This document shows, piece after piece, positions 23,691 to 33,449 of a stretch of 64,000 bases of DNA. The first letter of the stretch is position 1, and each line of letters starts with the position of its first letter. The stretch is taken from positions 53,363,216 through 53,427,215 of the forward strand of contig CM060969.1 of the NCBI GenBank assembly GCA_030765045.1, read 5' to 3'. The position numbers and the translations under genes were made by a program. Under the pieces are notes generated by a model. The model saw only the letters and a program-made list of their open reading frames with translations, was not told where the DNA came from and did no database searches. The DNA comes from Tenodera sinensis. Taxonomy: Eukaryota; Arthropoda; Insecta; Mantodea; Mantidae.

Positions 23691-23702
23691 AGAAGGCTGT
23701 GA
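23691..23702 (+). repeat. Left target-site duplication of SINE
   Basis: AGAAGGCTGTGA, repeated exactly at 23931-23942 on the far side of the SINE. Confidence 0.85.
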
Positions 23703-23930
23703 TTTTGTTGTTGTTGTTGTTTAACGACACTTTCAATTGCCAGGATCACATCAACGTCGCCGATGTGCCGGAATTTTGTCCCGCGGAAGTTCTTTTATAT
23801 GCTAATAAATCTACTGACGTGGAGCTGTAATTTTTAAGCATACTTAAAAACCATCGGTCTGGGCCGGTTTAAACCCGCGACTTTGAGATCAATAGGCCAA
23901 CGTCTAGCCAATTCAACCACCCAGACTGAC
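23703..23930 (-). mobile_element. tRNA-derived SINE with target-site duplication
   Basis: On the minus strand: a tRNA-like head (TGTCAGTCTGGGTGG...GTCGCGGGTTTAAACCGGC, with the B-box-like GGGTTTAAACC), a body (ACGTCAGTAGATTTATTAGC, TTCCGCGGGACAAAATTCCGG, ACATCGGCGACG) and an A-rich CAA-repeat tail at 23703-23725. A 12 bp exact duplication flanks it, the signature of LINE-machinery integration. It is complete with a clean duplication, so it is relatively young. Confidence 0.9.
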
Positions 23931-23942
23931 AGAAGGCTGTGA
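23931..23942 (+). repeat. Right target-site duplication of SINE
   Basis: AGAAGGCTGTGA, identical to 23691-23702. Confidence 0.85.
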
Positions 23943-23944
23943 AG

Positions 23945-24510
23945 AAGCGTTTGTTCAGGTCGCTTTGTTTTGAAGTGCTCACTTTTGATAACACCTCTGC
24001 ATCAATGAAAATCAAAGTAAATCTTTAACTCAAATTTTCTACAACTCAAATTTTTTTATCTTGAAGCTGCGATTTTTCCAAAACTATTTCCTGTACAGTT
24101 ACCAAATTTGGCAGATTGCATAGTCCTGTGGAGCAGAAGTTCAATAAACATTTTAGAGATTTTACTTGAATGGATTTTCAGGAATTATGTCAAAGTAACA
24201 ATGTATTATTTTTACCTCGAAAACAATTATACACATAAAACTCTGTCCCACAGAATCACGAGTTGTATATTCAAAGTCACTTGTGAAAATTTTCAATGAA
24301 ATATCTCAGGCATTTTGTAAGAAAATGCGCCTTATCATGTTTAAACAGCAAAAAGCATTATACAACTCAATCACTTCAAACAATACTGAAAAGATGACAC
24401 ATTATGTAAACAAGCATTAGTACATGTCACACCAAATTGCAATTTTCTAAGTTAGTAAATGTAGGAGATATAAGTTATTTTTCGAGGTGATATTTTTTTA
24501 GGCCTTTTAG
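23945..24510. other. No gene recognised
   Basis: Plain AT-rich DNA. Confidence 0.5.
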
Positions 24511-24514
24511 TCTG

Positions 24515-24700
24515 CCCAAATCTTGGTAGTAATTAAAACCCGGAAAGATGCTTTGCTGGAAGTGTTTTCTTTGCTTCGTCAGTGGCGGCCGAAAGCCTGT
24601 AGCTGTTGCAACTTTCTCTCTTTCTGAGCAGAAAGCAATATTTGCTGGAACGGTGCTATAATCACTGTACATGGCGGTTCCAAATGGCCAGGCGGGCTTA
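24515..24700 (+). repeat. Dispersed repeat E, copy 2
   Basis: Same series of blocks as 22060-22235, in the same orientation about 2.45 kb away: TTGCTTCGTCAGTGGCGGCC, GAAAGCCTGTAGCTGTTGC, TTTCTGAGCAGAAAGCAATA. Confidence 0.75.
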
Positions 24701-24861
24701 AGGCACTGCAGCAGTTAATTATTGTACACGGTACCGCTCACATTTACTATCGGACTGCAATAATACAATAAGAGGGTGAGCGCCGGTCGGCTAGTGCTCC
24801 ATGCATTACGTGACATTAATTAAATTGCAAGCTGTTATGCATGTTGTCCTGCATGAATTAC

Positions 24862-24955
24862 GCATCTGTTTGTGTGTGTGTGCGCGTGGGGTTGTCTGTG
24901 TGTGTGTGTGTGCGCGCGCACGCGTGCGCGCGTGGGGTTGTCTGTGTGTACGACA
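24862..24955. repeat. Alternating GT/GC tract with Z-DNA potential
   Basis: TGTGTGTGTGCGCGTGGGG and GTGCGCGCGCACGCGTGCG, almost pure alternating purine-pyrimidine. GTGGGGTTGTCTGTGTGT occurs twice, so the tract is itself an imperfect duplication. Confidence 0.8.
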
Positions 24956-25084
24956 ACACTTGTGAAGAAATATTTGGATGTTCTGACTTGTAAACCCATG
25001 TACTAAACAAGTTTTTGCTTGCAATAATGTAGGTATAATTACACATTACTTAAAATTGAATGTGCTAGCACATTCAAAAATAAC

Positions 25085-25335
25085 CAAGCTAGCGAGCTTG
25101 GTAACGTCTGAGTCTGTATTCGGGAGCTCCCGGGTTCAGTTCCCGGCGAACTCAACCAAGGGTTTTTCATGACTTCCCCAGGTCGGTAAACCCAGTGCTG
25201 CAATGGGTAGACCCCACCCTTAGAGGGTTACGGACTTGTGGGTGGGTTAAGCGGCATTAGATGTGATCGAGCTGGAAACGTTAGGGACGACATCCATATT
25301 TGCCCGGATCTGGGCAACCATCACTCCATAGCTAC
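25085..25335 (+). mobile_element. tRNA-derived SINE-like element
   Basis: The head AACCAAGCTAGCGAGCTTGG has an A-box-like TAGCGAGCTTGGTAA, and CCCGGGTTCAGTTCCCGG is a strong B box about 40 bp on. The body is GC-rich (TTACGGACTTGTGGGTGGG) and ends near CATCACTCCATAGC. A cloverleaf-like T arm (CCGGG/CCCGG) is still formable. Tail and target duplication are unclear. Confidence 0.65.
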
Positions 25336-25908
25336 AGTATAAGCAAAAAGGGCTGTTGCGATGCTCTGCTCTGTGTTTCCTGAGGCCATATCTTTACTTT
25401 AGCATTAAATATAAATGAAAGTAATACTTTAAAAATTTCATCTCTTACATTTACACGACTTGCTCTACACACTATTATATTTTGATGATTGTACAAGCTT
25501 TCTTATGGTGTTGTTGTTTCTACTTATCAGTTCATCGATATAAACGTTTGCAGAAATAGTATCAGGTATAAGGGGGATAGAGGAAACCCAACTGATAGTC
25601 TATATTTAAAAATCTGATGTGTTGTAATGGCATTCTTGTAATAACCATTCTTACAAACTCTTATCCCTATATCTTCTTCGTGTTAAAACAGATAAGCATT
25701 TGCAGAAATAATATTTAATTGCTTATTTCCTTGTAGGGGAATATGGGAATACAGTAGGCTTTGAGCAATAGTCAAATCTTTTAAATCTTTCAAATTCCGT
25801 TCTCTTTACATGGTTAACCTAAAAATGAATAAGGAGTTCCATTTAACAGAAGTTCTCTAAATCGTAAACAAATAACACGGAATATTTCCGAAATGGTTCA
25901 CACTACAA

Positions 25909-25940
<32 letters not shown>
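25909..25940. repeat. Poly-A run
   Basis: About 28 consecutive A within family A; other copies have a T-rich run at this place (for example 40239-40266). Confidence 0.9.
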
Positions 25941-25943
<3 letters not shown>

Positions 25944-26323
25944 ATTTGAGTTATTTGAACATTAATTGTTTTAGCAAGAACTACATTTTTATATAGCAAG
26001 ATTTGGTCTATGTCTTACGGTTTAACAGTTATGTAAATGTCATCCAGAGTAAATAGGACTACATGGGCTATAGCTAGAAAATTCAAGATATACATTTCGT
26101 TTGTCATAAAAATATCTCAAACATATGTCATTTTGATGAAAGCTTTTAGAGCCATTTTCAAGAAAATAAAAATTTTAGAAAAATTTTCCATGTAAAACAT
26201 AGTGTAGGGTGGAGCAATTTTCTTCAAAATCTTCGCGTCACATCCCTGAAAGACATTAAATGTAAACACCAACTTTGGTTTTTAACCGACTTTTGATTTT
26301 TGAGTTATGCTGTCTACAGACTG

Positions 26324-26326
<3 letters not shown>

Positions 26327-26374
<48 letters not shown>
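26327..26374. repeat. (CA)n microsatellite
   Basis: Uninterrupted CA run at the internal microsatellite position of family A. Confidence 0.95.
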
Positions 26375-26377
<3 letters not shown>

Positions 26378-26474
26378 CTTTTTCTAAATTTTTTTTTTTG
26401 GATTCAGGGGGCCTCAAAACATGTATTTCCGGTGAAATATCGACATCGAATGTTTGGGTGGAATGCAATACTTC

Positions 26475-26494
26475 CTCTACTATACGTAGTAGAG
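26475..26494 (+). other. Terminal stem-loop of family A
   Basis: CTCTACTA-TACG-TAGTAGAG: perfect 8 bp stem with 4-base loop, close to the 3' end. Similar hairpins or their remnants occur at 4574-4592, 14262-14280, 18840-18872, 54592-54610 and 63961-63980. Confidence 0.8.
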
Positions 26495-26509
26495 AAAGTA
26501 AAAACGAAT

Positions 26510-26995
26510 ACTGACATTGACATTGCGAGAAACATTTGAGCAGCCACAGGAATTAAAAGTGTTTAACATCCAAGCCAGCGATATCAGGTAGATTTGAAAT
26601 GAATAAGGCAAGAAAAGCGTTATATAAAATAATTTATGTGTTTTAAACTTATCTACCTTTCTTATCCGTTTTTTCCTAACTCTTAACGTTTACCAGTTAC
26701 ACACAATTACAGAAAAGTCCTACGCAATGAAGAATAGGTATAGGTTATTCGTTGAATATTAACATTTTCGCAGCTAGTGTATAGTCCGACTCGTGTGACA
26801 CGAGTTTTTACGAGTATCACAATGAAAACATTATACAGTGTTACATACAACGTTTTTATGTAATTTTAGCATTAAAATACGTAATCACAGTTAATAATTT
26901 GGCTAAATGACAAATTATAATGTATCAGAGGTCACAGATATATAACGTAATATGGTTGCTAAGCAGATGTTTCATTTGTTTCAACACTTATAGAG
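26510..26995. other. No gene recognised
   Basis: Plain AT-rich DNA. Confidence 0.5.
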
Positions 26996-26999
26996 GAAA

Positions 27000-27302
27000 A
27001 TGGGAGGTAATGATAAAACTACTGAAAATATATATTGTATTCCGCTTGACATTTTGAACAAAGCCAAGAGTGCTGAGAGTTTATTAATTCCAGAAAGTGA
27101 ACATCTGTTTACAAAAAAGAATACGAAAAGTTGTATGTTTGAATGTTGCTGCACTTGCGGGCGTGAGGATTTAAGGTTTTCTTACAGGCACATTGGAGGA
27201 AATGATGTGGCGGTGATGTCGTCACTACTATCTTATTGCCATGGTAATTACGTTATTCATTTTCTGGTACTGGGTAGTTTCGCACGATTTATGCCGTCAT
27301 AA
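27000..27302 (+). pseudogene. 100-codon open frame; possible N-terminal scrap of a transposon recombinase
   Basis: The first 45 residues include ENIYCIPLDILNKAKSAES and LLIPESEHLFTKKN. This resembles the start of multi-copy insect proteins with a tyrosine-recombinase fold (an A-x-x-A...LLPEKS-x-x-LY-x-K pattern). Downstream residues do not continue the match and the catalytic R-H-R-Y residues are absent. It could equally be a chance frame; a homology search is needed to decide. Confidence 0.3.
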
Positions 27303-27444
27303 TAAGCCGTTTTAATGCAAAGATTGCAAAAAGGTTAGGTATCTAAAATAATATGTTTTAAAGGGATCTACGTTTCTTATCGTTTACCAGTTATATATGT
27401 ACAATTATAGAAAATTCCTTCCCAATGAAGATCGTTTAACAGGC

Positions 27445-27832
27445 TAGTCCCAGAAAATTCTAAATATACATTTTGTTCTTCGTGAAGGTATCTTAAAGAT
27501 ATGCTAGTATATGTTAGTTTCGAGAACATAAAATAATGAAACATTTTTTCATGAAAATGTTAGTTTGGAGTGGAGGATTTTCTTTAAAATCTTCGTGCCT
27601 CATCTTTGGAAGATAGTGAAACTTAATACTAAAGTTGCTACCTATTCCAATTTTCGGTTTTCAGTTATGCCATTCACACAGATGCGCTTACACAGACATA
27701 GCGGATCTTTTCTAAAACTGCTTTTTTTATTGTGGGAGGTCGCAAACGATTTATTTCAGTGATATCTTTGTCATATTTTTGGGTGGAATGCGGTACTTAC
27801 AGTATATACTAGATATCTGGATAGAGAAAGTA
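27445..27832 (+). mobile_element. Family A fragment, 3' half, microsatellite lost
   Basis: CCCAGAAAATTCTAAATATACATTTTGTT through TTTTCGGTTTTCAGTTATGCC to GATAGAGAAAGTAAAAATTA. The CA tract is reduced to CACACAGATGCGCTTACACAG. Confidence 0.75.
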
Positions 27833-27844
27833 AAAATTATAAAT

Positions 27845-27942
27845 TTATATTCAAGGGTTTCAAAACATCTTGGTATAGAATTTTTGGAAGAATGCAGTAC
27901 TTTCTCCAATACTACTTTGTGCGTGTTAAAGAAAGTAATAAA
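27845..27942 (+). mobile_element. Family A fragment, hairpin end
   Basis: CAAGGGTTTCAAAACATCTTGG, GAATTTTTGGAAGAATGCAG and TTAAAGAAAGTAATAA: a second copy of the 3' end directly after the previous one. Confidence 0.65.
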
Positions 27943-27949
27943 ATACTCG

Positions 27950-29245
27950 TAAGACACACACTCCTACATTGGGTCCCTTGGTATGGATACAAACAATGAG
28001 AGCAAATAGAATATTTTAAATTGGAATTTCTCGCAATCGTAATGACCATAATCGAAACTGCTTGCTGTTCATAATACTTTGCACGCTTGAGTGCACCACA
28101 TCAGTTATGTTTGCTATTCCAGACGTGTTAACAGAGCTATATTACTATTCACTTCGCTATTGTGCATTGCCCATTGTTGGCTTATGCTGTGCACAACCTC
28201 TGCGGGAGGTCGTCGACGGATGCTTGATGGATGTTGACTTAATTCTTAAGAGATGAGACGTATAATCCATTCCTGAAACTAAAAGATAAGGAAACCAATT
28301 CATAGTAGTATGTGAGATAATAAGTCGTTCTTGACGCAGCATAAGGTGCCGATAAGTCAAAGTTTGTGGCGACACTTGTGGCGTGTAGAGCGCTGCGATT
28401 AGAGAAGTCTTTTGTTCGACACTCCTGCAACTGAAGTGGCTGCTTCGTCTGTTTCACTGCAGCACTGCGTGCCAGAAAAGGTGAAGTGACCGCAAAAATT
28501 GACTAAATCGCACTAGTGAACTAAAGTGAGAACTAGACAAAGACAGAATATGTTTAAGATATTAACATGACTAATATGATGCATGAATTTGTTGGGAATA
28601 ACCTGTCTTCTTCAATCGAGATTATTTTGTGTATTTTGACATGACGGTCTCTTGTGGTTTACAGTTAAGTACTACACATAAAATGCACATCTCGTTTAAA
28701 TGTACATACAATTTATGTCAAATAAAATGTACTGTAGCATAAATCATTCCCAGTTATTGGTTTGAATTTCCAAATACTTTACTGTTTTAAATTCTAAAAG
28801 GAAATGCAATTGTTTCTCGTGGCCATATAGAGAGAGAGGAATTTGAAGGTTGGCACATCGTGATCCACTTCTTAAACATCTGACTATGGCTTCAGCCACC
28901 TATATCTGTCGTCCTTATTCCTTCATTTGTATAGCCCACTTTAAGGCCTGTGGTAATATCGGAGGCTTTGGCTTGAAAAATAAGTTTCGTATACTATATG
29001 TGCCCTGTGAACTGTAAAAACTTTATTTCATTAACCTTTGGGTTGAACACATTCATGTTACTTCCTCTGCCACCTATACTACCAGATCCTAGGGAGGACA
29101 GAATTCTGATAAAATGTTCCTATCCGGGTTTGAAACAGATTTTATCTCTCTTGTAGCTACTAGGAAAGGCAATATTAGGTTTTCTACAAACTTTTGTCCA
29201 GATTAATGTAAAGTATACATATAAAGGAGCTTTCTTAAAAGTCAT
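27950..29245. other. 1.3 kb with no recognised gene
   Basis: Open frames of 64-72 codons on both strands near 28062-28457 overlap each other and have no known motif. Confidence 0.45.
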
Positions 29246-29247
29246 TT

Positions 29248-29893
29248 TGGAAAAATCTGATGTATTGCACTCCCACGACTTTCTGCAAAAACTATTCTGA
29301 TAAGCTCCTATTCATCTATCTACTTCATGTTAATCAAGATAAACATTTGTAAAAATTATCTTATTGTTAAGTTTCTTGTAGGTGCAAGGGGAATACATCA
29401 GGCTTTAAGCGCCAGTTAGATGTTTTACGACTGGTCGCTCGATGACTGAAATTTCGTTCTTCCGACCTCCCATTTGAGAACATCTATAAGTATTGCAAAA
29501 TCCTAACAAATAACAAGGAATATTTCCAGAATTGTTCACTTCACCAAAAAGATCATTTGGCAGAAATTGTGTGTTTTAACGAGGTCTACATGTTTTGTAT
29601 AGTAAGATTTGATCTATTTCTTAGGATTTACCAGCTATGCAACAGTCATCAAAAGTGAACAGGACTACGTGGGCTATAGCCAGAAAATTCAAAATATACA
29701 TTTCATTTACCATAAAAATATACTAAATATTTAGCATTATAATCAAAATCACCAAAGCCATTTTCGATAAAATCAAATTTTTAAAAAATGTTCCATGTAA
29801 AGGGTAGTTTAGGGTGGAGGAATTTTCTTTAAAATCTTCGTGTCGCATGCTTGAAAGATATTAAACTTTTATTTCACACACACACAAACACAG

Positions 29894-29924
<31 letters not shown>

Positions 29925-29930
29925 GAGGAA
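29248..29930 (+). mobile_element. Family A repeat interrupted near its 3' end by repeat D
   Basis: Starts AAAAATCTGATGTATTGCAC and runs to the CA tract at 29875-29925. The terminal ACTATACGTGTAGAGAAAATAAAAATGTG turns up at 30360-30388, after repeat D. So D most likely inserted just inside the 3' end. Confidence 0.8.
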
Positions 29931-29934
29931 CGCA

Positions 29935-30350
29935 ATCGAATATTTACCCTCTCCACTCACCGTATCACCAAATGCAGCGCACCTCTCTTTTCCGTTTCTG
30001 TCTACGGATACACATGTCTTCACATAGAAGGTAAGTTTCAAGACGTGCAGTGGCGGAACCGATTAGAAACATGATGTATTGGTTCTATGATTACCTGATT
30101 GTGATTACTCTACGTACATTTTCTTTTGGTATAGCTAACAGAAAGCTTTATTTTTACTAGGAACAAAGCAATACTTCTGTTCCCATTCGACTTTAAAGTA
30201 TCTTTTTACCTTGTTATGTGACATGATTGCATCACTGACACAATTTGAGGGAGTGATCAGTTCTCTCAGGTAGATAGATAACAGCGTGGGCGTGGCCTAA
30301 TACCGACCAATGTGTAGCAGAGTGGACGGGGTTAAAACTACACCTCCTCC
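29935..30350 (+). mobile_element. Dispersed repeat D, copy 1 (about 415 bp)
   Basis: Matches 33030-33445 in inverted orientation over its whole length. Shared blocks are TATTTACCCTCTC, GGATACACA, GTAAGTTTCAA, GAAACATGATG, CTGATTGTGATTAC, ATTTTTNCTAGGAACA and GAGTGGACGGGGTTA. Non-coding, superfamily unknown. The pair could fold as a long hairpin only if co-transcribed across 2.7 kb. Confidence 0.75.
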
Positions 30351-30354
30351 CATC

Positions 30355-30390
30355 TAGGTACTATACGTGTAGAGAAAATAAAAATGTGTA
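30355..30390 (+). mobile_element. Displaced 3' hairpin end of family A
   Basis: GGTACTATACGTGTAGAGAAAATAAAAATGTG: the terminal segment of the family A copy that starts at 29248. Confidence 0.6.
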
Positions 30391-30709
30391 GAAAAAATCG
30401 CGGTTGTTTAGTAATATTATTTATTAATGTGATATTATCTTTGAGCAGTTAATAATGTAATACCGCGATTTCTTTTGCTGCATTGTTTCGACTCATAGTG
30501 AAATAGTGGGTACAAAGCAGATTGAATCGTACGGCAAGTACATACTATTGGTTTGCCACTGGGAAATGGATTATTAATTCATCGCTTCATTCATTATTGT
30601 GATGGTTTTATTATTTTCTACAACTACTGACTTAAAAAACTAGTCCTGTTTCACTACAACCACAATAATAGTAAAATACAACAACCTTAATAACAAGTGT
30701 ATAATATTC

Positions 30710-31330
30710 AAACCATTTATCCTAATGTGAACAAGCTATTCTCCAATGAGGAAAAAAAATGTTCGTAAGGGCCTCATCACGGACTGCTACTTCAAAAAAT
30801 ATTAATTCCGATCTTCCATTGTCTCCTATACCGGCAGTCACGCGTTGGGATACCTGGCTTAAAGCCGTGGTATATTATGCAAGCATTTGCATCAGTAATA
30901 TCCACGATTTCATACGTGATGCTAATTTAAAATGTGACTTCTTCATATCTTTCAATTTTTGATTCTTGATTTGTGCAATAAACTATAAACGTCTGTTGAC
31001 TTATTAAGTAATGTAATTTGTTGAAAAAAAAAAACTTTACGTATCTCAAGTTCAAAAGCAAAAGTTGTATTGAAAAAATTTAAGGCTTTCTTTGAGGAAA
31101 AAAAAAAAAAAAATAAAACAGTGGCTACCAAACCTTATGTGACACAAATCTTAGAAGGCGAAGGTGAGTTTGAAAAAGTGTTTATTAGTGACGTTCCCGT
31201 CTTCAAGTACGCTAGATCGTCATTTTACAGAACGTCCATTTTCCCAACATGAGGTATTACTTTAGAAAATAATAGGCGAGGCTGTGTGATGCACAATCTG
31301 GAGACGAAATTTATTGTGCTCAACTCTAAC
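30710..31330 (+). pseudogene. hAT-like transposase remnant (C-terminal half)
   Basis: Landmarks of an insect hAT-related transposase appear in order: YPNVNKLFSNEEKK, then after a frameshift at the A-run near 30750 FVRASSRTATSKNI, LPLSPIPAVTRWDTWLKAVV, and farther on GEGEFEKVFISDVPVFKYAR, IFPT, a stop, ITLENNRRGC and NLETKFIVLNSN. The TRWGTWL segment, FKYAPxTSxDVERSFS-like segment (here degraded) and ExRR...NLE...V-NSN tail form the C-terminal dimerisation part in intact relatives. The region between about 30960 and 31070 is AT-rich and scrambled. It is dead: frameshift, stops and deletion. Confidence 0.7.
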
Positions 31331-31334
31331 GAGA

Positions 31335-31782
31335 TGTTTAAATCTGGTATTCAGCTGCAAATCAGTGGTTTCCAGTATTGATTGTTATGTAAACTAGATG
31401 GTTTCGTATGTTTTGTTCTAATTCTTAAAAACTATTTTTCAGTTTTTAGGACTTTTTTTAATCATTAACATATGCAAACAAATATTTTAAACCTTTTAGG
31501 GCATTAACATCCGGACCCTACTGATACAGTACAGTTTTCATTGATGAAAACTTTCTGAATATGTTTGTTGAATTTAGTAGGCATTTCAAAGGAGTTTCTC
31601 TATACTTCTTAAATTAAACATACAGATATAAGAATTAGAAGAACACATTTTCAAAAACAGATATCAAATGTTTATCATCATTCAGACACACATCCCACCA
31701 TAATTTTGCTTTCAATTTCCTCATTCCAAGTACACTGCAAATACACAATTTGGCAAAGTAATACATTATATTTTTTTATAAT
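31335..31782. other. No gene recognised
   Basis: AT-rich spacer between the hAT-like remnant and the LINE fragment. Confidence 0.5.
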
Positions 31783-32085
31783 TTGGAATTGAGCAACATT
31801 TTGACCTGTCAATACAGAAATGATAAAAGACTGCCTGAAACAGCTGAAATGAAATTTTTAAGGTACGTAGCTGGCTGTAGTCTCAAAGATCATATTAAGA
31901 GCGATACAATAAGAGAACAACTGAAAATATTTAATTTAAATGACAAAATCAGGGAGTACAAAATGAAATGGCAAGAGCATATCTCCTGAATGACACAAGA
32001 AAGACTAACCAAACAGGTCTTGCAGTACAAACCAGTTTGTAGGAGAGAGATTGGAAGACCGCGGAGACGCTGGGAAGGTCCCTTC
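31783..32085 (+). pseudogene. LINE reverse-transcriptase C-terminal fragment
   Basis: One frame, with a single internal TGA, reads AEMKFLRYVAGCSLKDHIKS, IREQLKIFNLNDKIREYKMK and WQEHIS, then after the stop ERLTKQVLQYKPVCRREIGR and PRRRWEG, ending at a stop. The order RY-G--LxD...K-W--H...GRPRRRW is the end of the reverse-transcriptase ORF in many insect non-LTR retrotransposons. It is followed directly by a GATGAC-type simple repeat, the usual 3' tail position. A 5'-truncated insertion is the natural reading; the clade is unresolved. Confidence 0.85.
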
Positions 32086-32123
32086 TGAATCGAAACAGGT
32101 CTACCAGGCCTATCTTAAGTGGA

Positions 32124-32127
32124 TGAT

Positions 32128-32168
<41 letters not shown>

Positions 32169-32212
32169 TGACGATGACGACGACGACCACGACCACGACC
32201 ACGACGACGACC
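32124..32212. repeat. (GATGAC)n/(GAC)n compound microsatellite
   Basis: GATGAT, then GACGAT, then GACCAC and GACGAC blocks, at the 3' end of the LINE fragment. Probably grew from its tail. Confidence 0.9.
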
Positions 32213-32312
32213 TATCAATATAAAAAGCAGTCTTAAATTTCATAAATAAATTTATTTAGTTAAAATATTGTGACAAAGACTCCAGTTTTACAAATCCCAC
32301 TTCTGACAACAG
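32213..32312 (-). other. LTR primer-binding-site region
   Basis: On the minus strand the LTR end is followed by TTGTCAGAAGTGGGATTTG (32292-32310). The place and form are those of a retroelement primer-binding site and start of leader. The leader of the 58452 copy (TGGTGCCAGGAGTAGGATTT) lines up with it. The primer tRNA was not identified. Confidence 0.55.
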
Positions 32313-32912
32313 TGTGAGAAAATCGACAAAAGTCCAGTCCGGTTACTTCTTTCTCACTTTATTCTCTTCCAAAACTTTTGCACAGTTCTTTTTTACTGAC
32401 GTTAACATAGTCTACAGTCGTTCGTGATATTACAGCTCAAAACTTTCTTCTCGTAACTTTGACTCAGTCCTTTCACTGTCGTTCACTTTCTCTCTCTCGC
32501 AAACACTAACTGTGACGACACAATCACTGAACAGTTAATAACCATTTCTTCCTTTAGGGCGCGACGACACACGCAGCTGACGCGCGCGCGCGTACACACA
32601 CTCACATACACACACAAACTGACCCACGACGATTCATGCCTATAAGTGACTCTTTTGCTCTCCTTATATAGCAAGGATAACGTAACAGAGAGTTTCTCGA
32701 ACTTCTACAAATACGTCACCTGCCGGATACTTCTCAAATACTCTGTAAAACCCTTTGCGTTGCCACTCGATTATTGTCTGTCACATATTTGTTCAAGTGA
32801 TGTGCGGAAGGTTGACCATGAGCGCTTTTGTTACGCGCCTCGCCAGTGGGGTGGATCAGCCCGGCTGCAACCGTCCTTTGTTATGTTGCCACTGCCGCGG
32901 GCCGGCGTCACA
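32313..32912 (-). mobile_element. LTR of the Gypsy-like family (600 bp), with primer-binding site
   Basis: On the minus strand it starts TGTGACGCCGGCCCGCGGC and ends GATTTTCTCACA. Contains TATATAAG at 32663-32670, a CG/CA-rich insert near 32580-32620 and the AAAGTGAACGACAGTGAAAGG block seen in the 2498 and 56824 copies. A primer-binding-like sequence follows, so it was a 5' LTR. No gag-pol is visible, and the next plus-ward sequence is a LINE tail. Confidence 0.8.
32663..32670 (-). promoter_or_regulatory. LTR TATA box
   Basis: TATATAAG on the minus strand, in the same place relative to the LTR start as in its relatives. The upstream CRE-like octamer seen in other copies is not intact here. 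Confidence 0.6.
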
Positions 32913-33029
32913 CAAATACTAATTGTCGATAAAACTGAGATTTAAATTTTGGTTTAAAGTTGTTATACATTTGATGAGGTACAAAACCATGGGAGTATCC
33001 AAAGCATACATGAGAAGTGACACATTGTG

Positions 33030-33445
33030 TTACCTCTCCTGCATTGTCCATGTAACCCCGTCCACTCGGCTACACACGGTTAACTACCAGGCCGCTGCTC
33101 CCTCCCTGCTACCTATCTACCTCAGAGAACCGGCCAGTCCCTCACATTGTGTCACTGATGGTATCATGTCGCATAACAATGGAATATAAGTGTTTTTGTG
33201 TTCCTAGCAAAAATAAAGGATTGTGTTCGCTATGCTAAACGAAAATGTACGTAATGTAATCACAATCACGTAATCACAAAACCAATGCATCATGTTTCTA
33301 TTCGGTTCCACCACTGCACGCTTTGAAACTTACGCTGTTTGTAAAAACGTGTGTATCCGTAAACTAATAGAACCGGAAAAGAGGTGCTTTGCATTTGATG
33401 ATGGAGTAAAAGTGAGAGGGTAAATAGTCGATGGCATTCCTGTCA
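33030..33445 (-). mobile_element. Dispersed repeat D, copy 2
   Basis: Inverted partner of 29935-30350, with CTATTTACCCTCTCAC, GGATACACACG, GTAAGTTTCAAAGCGTGCAG and GAGTGGACGGGGTTACATGG on the minus strand. Divergence from copy 1 is moderate, so neither is very recent. Confidence 0.75.
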
Positions 33446-33449
33446 CCTC

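Larger units (their letters stand above)
25604..26503 (+). mobile_element. Family A repeat, full-length reference copy (HINE-like)
   Basis: A non-coding repeat of about 900 bp with recognisable ends. The 5' end is AAATCTGATGTGTTG, with the internal and hairpin motifs of the family following. From 5' to 3' it has a GGCTTTGAGCAATAGTCAAA block, a poly-A run at 25910-25940, an AAATATACATTTCNTTTGNC-type block, AACCGACTTTT, a (CA)n tract at 26327-26374, CAAAACATGTATTTCCGGTG and the terminal hairpin CTCTACTATACGTAGTAGAG at 26475-26494, then AAAGTAAAAA. In other copies ACTTTCTCT lies near the start, inverted to the AGAGAAAGT after the hairpin. Subterminal inverted repeats, an internal microsatellite and a 3' stem-loop resemble Helentron-associated elements. 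The class is inference; the family itself is plain. Confidence 0.85.

Noticed and set aside
30710..32085. A single composite gene joining the hAT-like and LINE fragments
   Set aside because: They belong to different element classes and are separated by AT-rich spacer; proximity is coincidental nesting.
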